Positions 8,578-15,950 of a stretch of DNA of 29,200 nt are shown one piece after another (position 1 is the stretch's first letter; the number at the start of each line of letters is the position of its first letter). Under the pieces are notes generated by a model. The model was not told the origin of the DNA and made no database searches. It saw only the letters and a program-made list of their open reading frames with translations. The DNA comes from a virus: positions 1-29,200 of the IMG/VR virus record IMGVR_UViG_3300027977_000149; one strand, given 5' to 3'. Position numbers and translations under genes: made by a program.

Positions 8578-9255
8578 TTATTCTACCTCAATCTTAGCAT
8601 TGGTAATCCATTTATATCCAGTTGAAATACCTTTTGATTTACCCTGTCTTGCACCAGCAGCAAAGTTTTGTTTAAATACCCTTGGCTTTTGGATATAGTC
8701 AAATAGACCACTTGCTCTTAAAAACCCTTGAGTAAAATATTTTTGCATAAATTCATCAAAAACTCTTTCAAAAGATCCTTCTACTTCTTCTCCTCCAGGG
8801 TTTCTAACTGTGATAGGTTTTCTAACAAACACTGTTTGTCCACCTTCATAAAACCTTAAGACAGAGTTTGCTTTTGGTTTAATTACAACTGGAATACCCT
8901 CTTCCATTATTTTTGCCTTATTATAAAATGGTGTGTTTGTATCTGCCTGTATTGATCTAGATTGTTTAAAGGTAGAGTTAACAGATAATCCAAGATTACT
9001 TACTGTGTAATCAATGTCAAACAATCTTGCTGCTGGGCTTCCTGTTTGATACCATTCGTATACGTGATGCAACGCACTACTGTTTGCTCTAGCCTCAAGA
9101 TCTATATATTGACCCAAAGCGCCTATTGTTGCTTTTCCAAGGTTATTTAAAAATACCTTTTTACCACGCTGAGCACCCTCTATAAAGCCAAGAGAATACT
9201 GCACAATATTTATAAGTTGTTTTTCAAAACTATTAACCGTAAGAGATGCTCTCAT
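8578..9255 (-). CDS. Neck / tail completion protein (HK97 gp10-like position)
   Basis: A 225-aa basic protein whose ATG overlaps the previous stop by one base (TAATG at 9255). It begins with a helical stretch (MRASLTVNSFEKQLINIVQY), continues with Gly/Arg/Lys-rich strands and ends in a strand containing TGYKWITNAKIEVE. Its place among the connector genes suggests a head-tail joining or tail completion role in the virion neck. No enzymatic motif is visible, so the function is inferred from order and tight coupling. Confidence 0.55.
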   Translation of the reverse strand: MRASLTVNSFEKQLINIVQYSLGFIEGAQRGKKVFLNNLGKATIGALGQYIDLEARANSSALHHVYEWYQTGSPAARLFDIDYTVSNLGLSVNSTFKQSRSIQADTNTPFYNKAKIMEEGIPVVIKPKANSVLRFYEGGQTVFVRKPITVRNPGGEEVEGSFERVFDEFMQKYFTQGFLRASGLFDYIQKPRVFKQNFAAGARQGKSKGISTGYKWITNAKIEVE

Positions 9256-9704
9256 TAGTCACCTACCGCTTGATTTTCTGTCCTACGCCAAAGCATCTTG
9301 TAATATTCTATATTTCCAAAAGGATTAACAAAAGGTTCAATGGTTCCAATTTCATAAATAGTTCCACGACCATTTCTTGGGCCAGCAGTTTCTTTATAAA
9401 TTAAAGTATCTGCTGCGGTTCTAATGTTTGTAACCAAGATATTGCTAACAGCATTATTAGTTCCATCAGAAGATATGCGAAGATCAAACTTAGAGCGAGC
9501 AACTAGTTTGCCATCATATTGTAGAAACACTTCTGGCTTTAATTCATCAGTTCCTGCTCCACCTACAGTTGTTGCATTACAGGCTACAGTTCTATCAAAT
9601 ACCCACTCTTTATTTGGCTGACCATATTGATTTTGAGTGATAATAGGATAGTAGATATCTGCTTTCATTGGGTATACAAAATCTGTAGTTTCACAGGTAT
9701 TCAT
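9255..9704 (-). CDS. Head closure (head-tail connector)-like protein
   Basis: A 149-aa beta-rich protein joined to both neighbours by 1-nt TAATG overlaps. Segments such as ADIYYPIITQNQYGQPNKEW and KFDLRISSDG resemble the small SH3/beta-barrel-type head-closure proteins of siphophages, which plug the portal-adaptor channel after DNA packaging. It follows the adaptor-like gene and precedes the neck gene, the expected order. The assignment is by position; the sequence is not diagnostic. Confidence 0.6.
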   Translation of the reverse strand: MNTCETTDFVYPMKADIYYPIITQNQYGQPNKEWVFDRTVACNATTVGGAGTDELKPEVFLQYDGKLVARSKFDLRISSDGTNNAVSNILVTNIRTAADTLIYKETAGPRNGRGTIYEIGTIEPFVNPFGNIEYYKMLWRRTENQAVGD

Positions 9705-10696
9705 TATAATACCCCAGGCTTACCAAAATTGGTAATGTATTTCTCCAAAATCTTATCCACTAAAAGATTTCCAGTTCCAAAGAAAGAACCCTTATCTACT
9801 TGTATTTTAAACTGATCTGTTGAATAGTTTGTTACATATCTCTTGTGATAATCTAATCTACCACATTTAATATCATCAATAAGCATAAGAGTTGCATCTT
9901 TAATATCATAAGGTACTACTTTGTATCCCGTCGCTAATTGGAACAGATAATTCCATCCCATAGGAAATGTTACTCCTGGGGCTACGGCAATTGTGTTTGG
10001 GCTATCTTCTGAATCATACATATAGACAGAATCGGAGTATGCTAGTGGAACTCCTCTTGGGAAACCTGCTTGACGAATATAGGAGTCTGTGATTTGAGCC
10101 CAGTCTTTAATAATTGCAGTCTTATCTTTTGTTAACAAGTAATTCCATTGTCCATCACCCTGTGCTTGTGGGCTATCATCATTATCCCAAACAAGTTCAT
10201 TATTTTCATATGCTTTAAGAATTAAATAGGTTCTTGCCCATAATGGCATAAAGTCGGTATTGTTACCAATTGTTTCATACCAAGTACGATTATAATAAAA
10301 TCCTCCAGGAACAATGGAGTCAATAATTGCTCTTGCTAAGTTTTCCCATTCTGCATATTGAGCCTTTTCTGTAGCGGTAGTGCCAAGAGTATTTGGATCT
10401 ACATATGGCCTATTTACCTCAAGATTATCTTCTACAACAATGTCGCCCTCTTCTGCGCTTGTAGAAGCGGTAGTGTAAACTGCGTCGTAAATTGTTAAAG
10501 AATAAGAATCATCATAGGTATTGAATAGATCTGGAAGAATATAGGAAATCTGAGAGTCCGCTGAAGATGTTATTGTTTCTTGAACTTCATTAACATTTCT
10601 AGTACCCTCATTAATTACTAGGATATAGTCTGTATCTGCTTCTGGCACATCATATGTGATAGAAAGGGGATAGGGTGGGAGTCTTAAGATCTGCAT
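9704..10696 (-). CDS. Head-tail adaptor-like connector protein
   Basis: A 330-aa protein beginning MQILRLPPYPLSITYDVPEA. The first ~110 residues look like an immunoglobulin-like beta domain rich in Asp/Thr/Ser. The remainder is helical, with WENLARAIIDSIVPGGFYYN and, near the C-terminus, WNYLFQLATGYKVVPYDIKD followed by LMLIDDIKCGRLDY, typical of the helical bundle of connector adaptors that bind the portal from the tail side. It is coupled by TAATG overlaps to the genes on both sides. The extra N-terminal beta domain makes it longer than usual adaptors (100-200 aa), and it might be surface exposed. Confidence 0.65.
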   Translation of the reverse strand: MQILRLPPYPLSITYDVPEADTDYILVINEGTRNVNEVQETITSSADSQISYILPDLFNTYDDSYSLTIYDAVYTTASTSAEEGDIVVEDNLEVNRPYVDPNTLGTTATEKAQYAEWENLARAIIDSIVPGGFYYNRTWYETIGNNTDFMPLWARTYLILKAYENNELVWDNDDSPQAQGDGQWNYLLTKDKTAIIKDWAQITDSYIRQAGFPRGVPLAYSDSVYMYDSEDSPNTIAVAPGVTFPMGWNYLFQLATGYKVVPYDIKDATLMLIDDIKCGRLDYHKRYVTNYSTDQFKIQVDKGSFFGTGNLLVDKILEKYITNFGKPGVL

Positions 10697-11046
10697 TATA
10701 CTTTGCCGTAATGTTTGGCTACTTCTTCAGGCGTTGCTGATCGCACTGCCTTATGCTTTAGCCACTTTTCGGATACCTCCTTAGTAACAATATTATAACC
10801 CCTTTGAAGTTGCCCCACGCCATTCCAATGAAGATTCTTTTCTGAGAATACCGCTACCTTTTCTTGAACGGTACTTGATTTAACTTCCTGATGATCCTCT
10901 CTAGGAACAAAAGGTAAAATCGCTTCTAATAAGTCTAATTTTGTAGTTGCACCAAATGTATCAATATTATTTTTTTTAGCATATGACTTTAACTGCGGTA
11001 CTGTCTTTTTATTAAATTCTTCTACTACTTCTTTTGTTGTTGCCAT
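10696..11046 (-). CDS. Small head-associated protein with SAP-like domain
   Basis: The 116-aa form starts at ATG 11046 behind GGAGGA; an in-frame GTG four codons upstream lies within the ribosome site and is unlikely. Residues about 14-46 (VPQLKSYAKKNNIDTFGATT plus KLDLLEAI) match the helix-extension-helix pattern of SAP/HeH DNA-binding modules. The C-terminal half contains WLKHKAVRSATPEEVAKHYG. Such proteins are often found between capsid and connector genes of actinophages; the role is not established. It has its own extended -10 promoter with a leader of only about 10 nt. Confidence 0.6.
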   Translation of the reverse strand: MATTKEVVEEFNKKTVPQLKSYAKKNNIDTFGATTKLDLLEAILPFVPREDHQEVKSSTVQEKVAVFSEKNLHWNGVGQLQRGYNIVTKEVSEKWLKHKAVRSATPEEVAKHYGKV

Positions 11047-11062
11047 TTTTTCCTCCACTGCT

Positions 11063-11071
11063 ATTATATCA
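11063..11071 (-). promoter_or_regulatory. Extended -10 promoter TGATATAAT for the SAP-like gene
   Basis: TGATATAAT on the minus strand ends 16 nt before the ATG at 11046. The expected transcript start falls at the edge of the GGAGGA ribosome site, giving a very short leader. Confidence 0.55.
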
Positions 11072-11077
11072 GAATCC

Positions 11078-11290
11078 CTATCTGTATAAACTTTGTGCTC
11101 TTCTTACTCCCGCAGGAGTCCCACTTATAATTACATTTTCACCAAAATTAGGTGTTGGTATGCATCCCAGTGCATATCTTTCTGTGATAATTCCATTAGG
11201 TCCACTAATGATTGTTCCTATACCGCCAACTGCTATAGCACCGTCACCACTGTGTTGATGATTTACTGTTGGTTGTCCTGGATATGACAT
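11078..11290 (-). CDS. 70-aa paralogue of the capsid N-terminal arm
   Basis: A small protein starting MSYPGQPTVNHQHSGDGAIA with TAGGAGAA upstream. Its first 20 residues match the N-terminal arm of the adjacent major capsid protein (YPGAPTVAHQHAGDGAFASG), and PNFG and GTPxG recur in the same order near its end. It stops where the capsid protein continues into its folded domain. The product could bind the capsid shell or scaffold at the site used by the capsid arm, serve as a minor head protein, or be a decaying partial duplication. Its intact frame and good ribosome site argue against simple decay. No known family is recognised. Confidence 0.75.
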   Translation of the reverse strand: MSYPGQPTVNHQHSGDGAIAVGGIGTIISGPNGIITERYALGCIPTPNFGENVIISGTPAGVRRAQSLYR

Positions 11291-11309
11291 TTGTTCTCCT
11301 AATGTGATA

Positions 11310-11337
11310 AAGGAGGACAGTTTTACCTGCCCTCCTT
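11310..11337 (-). terminator. Hairpin after the major capsid gene, possible terminator or translational regulator
   Basis: On the minus strand AAGGAGGGCAG and CTGTCCTCCTT form an 11-bp stem (one G-T pair) around the loop GTAAAA. It lies between the capsid stop and the 70-aa gene. The T-tract is poor (TTATCACATT), so full termination is uncertain. The stem also contains a Shine-Dalgarno-like and a complementary anti-Shine-Dalgarno arm. Confidence 0.55.
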
Positions 11338-11356
11338 ATCGGTTAGTTTTTACAAA

Positions 11357-12496
11357 CTATGCGGTTGGGTCATAGGCCGCATCTGCGTAAGCAACTGCAT
11401 CCTGCTCTTCCCATTGCAAGCCAAAACGAACGAATACTGTGTACTCGATTGTATCTTTCTTTGGCTTGTATTCACGGTTTACGGTAATATCTCTCTGGAA
11501 ACCCCATACACGGTTAGCAGGGAATGTCAAATCGACATAATCTGCTGGGTAGTAAGGAACTTCCATAACATCAATTCCAAGAACACGAGTTGTACGTGCT
11601 CCACCGAATGTCTGTCCAACACCATCTAGGTATTGCTGACGGTTACGCTCTGTACCACCAGTACGAGGTGCAAACGCTTCAGCAATTGCATCAGCGAGTG
11701 TACCGTTGTTCTTAACAATTCCCTGGAAAGCATCTGTACCAGCATAGAACTTTAGGTTCTGCTTGATAGCACGATACTTACGTGGCATTGCAAGAATGAT
11801 GTCCTGCATGACCTCTGTTGTCCAGTTGTCATCAGTAACAGTAACGAGTGCCTCATGAGCATCTCCGTCATTTTCTACTTTGTGAACAAAGCCTTCCATA
11901 ATTGAAAGGAATGCTCCTGTAGAACCATCACCATTAATGGCTAGGTCTTCGATATCGTTAGCAAATGCATTGGTCATCAAGCGAACTAGATGATCTTCCA
12001 ACGCACCTCCTTCAATATTGTCTTCAAGTGATTCTGTAGATACTTCCCAATCAAGACGAATCTTTTTGGTTGTTAGTTCTACCTTAGTGAATGAAGCACC
12101 TGTGTTTGTATAATCGTTGCTTGCTTGTGCAGCAGCACGAATAACACGTTCACCAACGTTAACCTTCTCGATTTCCATGGTGTTTGCTCGCATTGTAACT
12201 CTACGACCATCTTTGGCGAGAACTGTTGCATCCCACACGTAGTCGATGAAGCGGCGAGCCTGCTCTGGCAGAAGAATACCACCTGGTGTACCAGTTGGAC
12301 TTACTGCGTTCGGGCCGTTTGTCACACCAAAGTTTGGTGTAGCAATGTTACCCAGTTGAGCGCCAACATCAGATGTGGTTGGACTGGTTGCTGTTGCACC
12401 GCCAATGTCACCTGAAGCGAAAGCACCATCACCTGCGTGTTGATGCGCTACGGTTGGAGCACCTGGATAATTTTTTACGATTTCTTGTTCCGACAT
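11357..12496 (-). CDS. Major capsid protein (HK97 fold)
   Basis: The 379-aa form starts at ATG 12496 (MSEQEIVKNYPG) with AGGAGG 8 nt upstream; a GTG three codons earlier overlaps that site. A flexible Gly/Ala/Pro/Thr-rich arm (about residues 9-80) precedes the folded domain, which begins near LLPEQARRFIDYVWD. HK97-type features follow: a spine-helix-like stretch ending in LVRLMTNAFANDIEDLAING, and a C-terminal strand region with KKDTIEYTVFVRFGLQWEEQ. The protein forms the icosahedral shell. It lies directly downstream of the protease-scaffold gene, as usual. The N-arm may be proteolytically processed during maturation, but no cleavage site can be fixed from sequence. Confidence 0.92.
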   Translation of the reverse strand: MSEQEIVKNYPGAPTVAHQHAGDGAFASGDIGGATATSPTTSDVGAQLGNIATPNFGVTNGPNAVSPTGTPGGILLPEQARRFIDYVWDATVLAKDGRRVTMRANTMEIEKVNVGERVIRAAAQASNDYTNTGASFTKVELTTKKIRLDWEVSTESLEDNIEGGALEDHLVRLMTNAFANDIEDLAINGDGSTGAFLSIMEGFVHKVENDGDAHEALVTVTDDNWTTEVMQDIILAMPRKYRAIKQNLKFYAGTDAFQGIVKNNGTLADAIAEAFAPRTGGTERNRQQYLDGVGQTFGGARTTRVLGIDVMEVPYYPADYVDLTFPANRVWGFQRDITVNREYKPKKDTIEYTVFVRFGLQWEEQDAVAYADAAYDPTA

Positions 12497-12523
12497 ATTG
12501 TTCACCTCCTAGTGAATATACCT

Positions 12524-13105
12524 TTAATTAAATAGGTCGGCTGTTTTGAGGAAACGTCCGCCCCATAGGGATTTTTGAGTTTTCATTTCTGGAAACTCCT
12601 GCACGATCTCGCCTAGATCGCCAGACTTGCGGAAAGCAGTATCTTTTTCTACAAGATCTACTCGCTTTCCAAACTCATTAAAAGTTCCCTTTACTTGGCT
12701 TACCTCATTTGCTACAGACTTTACTTCGCCTGTAACTGTTTCAAGGGACTTTGTGATTGCTTCAACGTTAGCCTGCATAGACTTAACTGTTTCAGCAAGA
12801 TTGCTCAAGGCATTAGTAAGAGAGTCATTGATCTCAGCAACAGACTTTGCAATCTCTGCTGCACTATCAACTACTGCATCTACTGACTTTTCCGCTGCGA
12901 TGTCAACAACAGGAGCATCTGCTACTGGTGCTGAATCTGCCACTGGCTCTGCAACAGGTGCTTCTGCAGAAACTTCTGCTGGAGCATCTACTGGAGCCTC
13001 TGCTACAGCATCTGCTGGAGCCTCTGGAGCAACCTCAACATGTTCAACTACTTCTGCTGTATCTGCAACTGGTGCATCTACAACTTCCATTGTTTCTTCT
13101 GTCAT
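12524..13105 (-). CDS. Scaffold protein from internal in-frame start
   Basis: Within the protease gene, AAGGAGG (13114-13120) stands 8 nt before an in-frame ATG at 13105, giving MTEETMEVVDAPVADT and a 193-aa product that is only the linker and coiled-coil scaffold region. This matches the arrangement of lambda C/Nu3 and similar phages, where a nested start supplies scaffold in excess of protease. The ribosome site is stronger than that of the full-length gene, which has none visible, supporting the idea that free scaffold is the main product. Confidence 0.7.
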   Translation of the reverse strand: MTEETMEVVDAPVADTAEVVEHVEVAPEAPADAVAEAPVDAPAEVSAEAPVAEPVADSAPVADAPVVDIAAEKSVDAVVDSAAEIAKSVAEINDSLTNALSNLAETVKSMQANVEAITKSLETVTGEVKSVANEVSQVKGTFNEFGKRVDLVEKDTAFRKSGDLGEIVQEFPEMKTQKSLWGGRFLKTADLFN

Positions 13106-13846
13106 AGGATTTTCCTCCTTTGTAATCTTAATTGTCCTAATGCCTTTTGCACTATCAACTAAGAACTTTACTGTTGTGATATCTTCTTGATCTTCAACAA
13201 ATCCAATGTTTTTCATTGAACCATTGCAAGATGGACAACTTTCATCAGACTCTTTTGAAAGTCTTACGATATCATCTGCCTTACACCAATAAACTGTATC
13301 AATAACTGCTTTTGATAAGTACCCGCCAAGTTGTCCTTTTTCAATAGAGATAACATTGGCAAATTGGTTTGCTGGATTATCAACAAGTGATAACTCAAAC
13401 AATTCGTACTCTTTAATTATACGCACTGATTTATCAATTTTTTCATCATACATGTCATCAGACTTTGTAATGTTGCCACCAATTGAAAAACCAGTCAAAG
13501 TTCCATCAAGGACTTTCTCCCAGGTATCCTGAGCGCCTTTTGAAACATAAGCAGAAACATAAACTCCGCTATAAAACTTTTTTACCTGTGGATCAAAATA
13601 ACGATCCTCTTTAAAAGAAACAACCTTACCTACAGCGCTAGGCTGGTGCATCTCACGAAGGTTCCCTCTGAATTTCTTAAATGCATCTATACTTGCTTCT
13701 GTTGTAACAATATCATTTTGCTTATCTACGTTATCTAGAGTGGCAAAGCCAGAGACAATACGACGTTCTTGGTCTACTTTGCCAATAGGCATAGAAAAGC
13801 GAACATTGTCGCCATCAGTAATCCAGTGTGCTTTATTTATAGTCAT
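12524..13846 (-). CDS. Prohead protease fused to scaffold domain
   Basis: A 440-aa protein. Residues 1-170 are an HK97-type (S78-like) prohead protease: candidate catalytic His67 in LREMHQP, Ser121 in LTGFSIGG, and the conserved ELSLVDNPANQ at 151-161. Residues about 180-250 carry Cys188, Cys204 and Cys207 (WCKA and CPSC), a possible zinc-binding insert. Residues 248-440 form an Ala/Pro/Val/Glu-rich linker and a coiled coil (SVAEINDSLTNALSNLAETV) ending in WGGRFLKTADLFN, a scaffold-like region. The protease would remove scaffold and capsid arms during head maturation. A promoter element lies 9 nt before the ATG and no ribosome site is visible, so the mRNA may be nearly leaderless. An internal start at 13105 probably yields free scaffold. 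Confidence 0.88.
   Translation of the reverse strand: MTINKAHWITDGDNVRFSMPIGKVDQERRIVSGFATLDNVDKQNDIVTTEASIDAFKKFRGNLREMHQPSAVGKVVSFKEDRYFDPQVKKFYSGVYVSAYVSKGAQDTWEKVLDGTLTGFSIGGNITKSDDMYDEKIDKSVRIIKEYELFELSLVDNPANQFANVISIEKGQLGGYLSKAVIDTVYWCKADDIVRLSKESDESCPSCNGSMKNIGFVEDQEDITTVKFLVDSAKGIRTIKITKEENPMTEETMEVVDAPVADTAEVVEHVEVAPEAPADAVAEAPVDAPAEVSAEAPVAEPVADSAPVADAPVVDIAAEKSVDAVVDSAAEIAKSVAEINDSLTNALSNLAETVKSMQANVEAITKSLETVTGEVKSVANEVSQVKGTFNEFGKRVDLVEKDTAFRKSGDLGEIVQEFPEMKTQKSLWGGRFLKTADLFN
13114..13120 (-). promoter_or_regulatory. Internal ribosome binding site for nested scaffold
   Basis: AAGGAGG on the minus strand, 8 nt from the ATG at 13105. A near-perfect Shine-Dalgarno site with correct spacing inside a coding frame is unlikely by chance and marks the nested start. 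Confidence 0.7.
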
Positions 13847-13855
13847 GGCAGTATT

Positions 13856-13864
13856 ATTATAGCA
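13856..13864 (-). promoter_or_regulatory. Extended -10 promoter TGCTATAAT for protease-scaffold gene
   Basis: TGCTATAAT on the minus strand, 9 nt from the ATG at 13846. The leader would be only about 2-3 nt. The upstream TG overlaps an inverted repeat GCATTA-gttta-TAATGC (13862-13878), which might be an operator or a weak transcript end for the portal gene. Confidence 0.55.
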
Positions 13865-13886
13865 TTAGTTTATAATGCTTTCTCAA

Positions 13887-15542
13887 CTATTGAGACGATC
13901 TGCCTTCACCTTGTGCATTTCTTCCAGATATGGTTGTAGGAGAATCTGATTCATTATTTGCTCTTTCAGCATCTCTTTCTCTGTTACCCGCCAAGTTTGC
14001 CCTAGCATCTGTGGCTTGTCTAGCACTCATTGTAAATGGGTCATCTCCATCTGGACGCTGTGACATGTTTAGTATTTCACGTGCCTCATTTGGAGTAATA
14101 ACCTGAGTCTTGACATACCGCTCAATAATCTGAGATTGGGCAATTTCATCTGTAAGTGTAAGTTCATTAAACTTAAGATCAAGAATGTCAGTCTTTTCCT
14201 TAACTATCTTATTTACGATCTTCTCTAAATGACGTTGGGCTGGACGAGAAACCTGCTCTTTAAAGGTTCTATCCTGTGCAAGGGCAGCAGCGATAGCAGC
14301 AGAGTCAGATCCGCCAAGTTTTGAAATAGGAACCTGATGGGCAACCAAAATATCATCACGATTTTGTTTACGATATTTTTCAAATGAACCTTCTTGAACA
14401 CCATTTTCAATAGGTTGCATACTAAACTCAACCTTATTTCCATCTGTATCTCCAGGAAGTGGGATATATAGTGTTCTGTGATTTTGTCCTTTTAGACCTG
14501 TTTGCATAAAACGGAACATCTTATCTTCAGCATCAGCAGATAATTTTGCACCTTTTACTGTGATGATATATCTTGGTACCGCCTTGTTTTGGAAATAATC
14601 AATATTATACTGAGCAGCAAGAGAGTCTCCAATAAGAGAAGAAACGGCAGACAGAATATCTGGAACCCCGTAAAATGTATTTAAAGGAGAGTATTGTTTA
14701 AGATGTAAAATTTCGTTTGGTCTTTGATCTGCAGTAAGAGGATTTGTATTTTTTGCACCAAAGTTTCTAAAGTATACTAACTTCTGACCAATGATTTGTA
14801 CAAAACCATCACGCAAACGACGGACACGAACTGTGGTTGCTGGAATGTGTCCAACATAACCAATCTCCCCAGTTACGGTACGGCCAATCTCAAGGAAGCC
14901 ATTTCCTGTAGCCTGAACATCTGTATAGAACTTTTCCATTGTTTGCTGAAAAGTATCCTCATCATTTAAAGATTCTAGCCAGTCACGAACCTCTAGTTTC
15001 ATACGCTCTACACGACGACGAGCACGATCAACGGCATCATCATCATCGTTCATTTCAAACCTTAACATTGTTCTATCTGTTAATTCAAATTTATAACCAA
15101 GACCTACAACATTTTCTACCTTTGCATCAATAGCAGCATGATTAGCAAAAGAAGTATCATAATAACTTGCTAGTTCATAAAGGTTATATGGTGGTGTGAT
15201 TACATCAAATAAGCCATAGCCATTTTGATATACCGTTCCAGGATTAATCTGTTTTGACTGTGCCCCGTCTTTTCCAGAAGGAAAGGCGTTTGCATCATTT
15301 AAATATGCAGGAGTTGGAGCAATTGCAGGATAACGAGGATTGTAAGTCTCTGGAGCCATGGAATACTTGGAAACTGTTCTGCTAGTTCTGCGCTTGAAGT
15401 TAGTATCTATGCCAGACAGATCTTTAAGTTGGTCCCATGATTTTAAGAAAGGGTCACTCTCAAGAAACTGATTGTTTCCTGTATCTTCTGTGTTTAGACT
15501 TGCTTGAATATATTCAAATTCTCTATCCATTTTCGTATGCAT
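13887..15542 (-). CDS. Portal protein (PBSX-like family)
   Basis: A 551-aa protein. The first ATG (15542) overlaps the upstream gene by 20 nt; a second ATG at 15530 (MDREFEYIQA) is equally possible, and translation is probably coupled. The central part has portal hallmarks: EILHLKQYSPLNTFYGVPDI, DSLAAQYNIDYFQNKAVPRY and DDILVAHQVPISKLGG, typical of PBSX-type portals. The C-terminus is a disordered Asn/Arg/Ser-rich tail. The portal forms the dodecameric ring through which DNA is packaged and ejected. No terminase gene lies next to it, which is unusual. Confidence 0.92.
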   Translation of the reverse strand: MHTKMDREFEYIQASLNTEDTGNNQFLESDPFLKSWDQLKDLSGIDTNFKRRTSRTVSKYSMAPETYNPRYPAIAPTPAYLNDANAFPSGKDGAQSKQINPGTVYQNGYGLFDVITPPYNLYELASYYDTSFANHAAIDAKVENVVGLGYKFELTDRTMLRFEMNDDDDAVDRARRRVERMKLEVRDWLESLNDEDTFQQTMEKFYTDVQATGNGFLEIGRTVTGEIGYVGHIPATTVRVRRLRDGFVQIIGQKLVYFRNFGAKNTNPLTADQRPNEILHLKQYSPLNTFYGVPDILSAVSSLIGDSLAAQYNIDYFQNKAVPRYIITVKGAKLSADAEDKMFRFMQTGLKGQNHRTLYIPLPGDTDGNKVEFSMQPIENGVQEGSFEKYRKQNRDDILVAHQVPISKLGGSDSAAIAAALAQDRTFKEQVSRPAQRHLEKIVNKIVKEKTDILDLKFNELTLTDEIAQSQIIERYVKTQVITPNEAREILNMSQRPDGDDPFTMSARQATDARANLAGNRERDAERANNESDSPTTISGRNAQGEGRSSQ

Positions 15543-15933
15543 CTCTTCCGTGTGTTTTTAATGTTTTTTGTGCAGCGTCAACAGCGCCTAGATCATTTAG
15601 TGAAGGAATAAGTCCTTGATTAAATCTATCTACCTGCTCGCTATACTCTTCGTCTGTAACTCTGGTTAGACCTGGCACAAATACCGCCTGACCATCACCC
15701 TCATCGCCATAGAAAACTGCTGTTTGTTTTAATTTTGCAATCTGGGCAATATCTCCACGAAGCGACTCAATGTTTAAAACATTGCCATCTCCATCTGTAA
15801 ACCACTTGCCATTAGCCTTTTTATAAACATAAAGACCCCAATTGTAGTCTTTCTCAATGACCTTACGGCGAACATTACTTACAATAGGTTTGCCAGTTTT
15901 AGGGTTAATCAATGGATTATTTTTAGAACTCAT
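15523..15933 (-). CDS. Unknown 136-aa protein upstream of portal, leaderless start
   Basis: I do not recognise this family. The sequence starts with an Asn/Lys-rich segment (MSSKNNPLINPKTGKPIVSN), then WGLYVYKKANGKWFTDGDGN, which reads like a small beta-sheet domain, then a Val/Phe-rich strand and an acidic helical C-terminus. There is no ribosome site; instead TGCTATACT stands exactly 6 nt before the ATG, which predicts a leaderless mRNA. It overlaps the portal gene by 20 nt, so the two are likely co-translated. A minor virion or portal-associated role is possible but not shown. Confidence 0.75.
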   Translation of the reverse strand: MSSKNNPLINPKTGKPIVSNVRRKVIEKDYNWGLYVYKKANGKWFTDGDGNVLNIESLRGDIAQIAKLKQTAVFYGDEGDGQAVFVPGLTRVTDEEYSEQVDRFNQGLIPSLNDLGAVDAAQKTLKTHGRDAYENG

Positions 15934-15939
15934 ACCACA

Positions 15940-15948
15940 AGTATAGCA
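15940..15948 (-). promoter_or_regulatory. Extended -10 promoter TGCTATACT, leaderless arrangement
   Basis: TGCTATACT on the minus strand ends 6 nt before the ATG at 15933, so transcription would start at or next to the A of the start codon. It lies immediately after the stop codon of the LamG-like gene. Confidence 0.6.
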
Positions 15949-15950
15949 GA

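Noticed and set aside
12627-13190. Plus-strand 187-codon ORF rich in Ala/Ser/Thr
   Set aside because: It is the antisense of the Ala/Pro/Glu-rich scaffold linker; the repetitive codons keep the opposite frame open.
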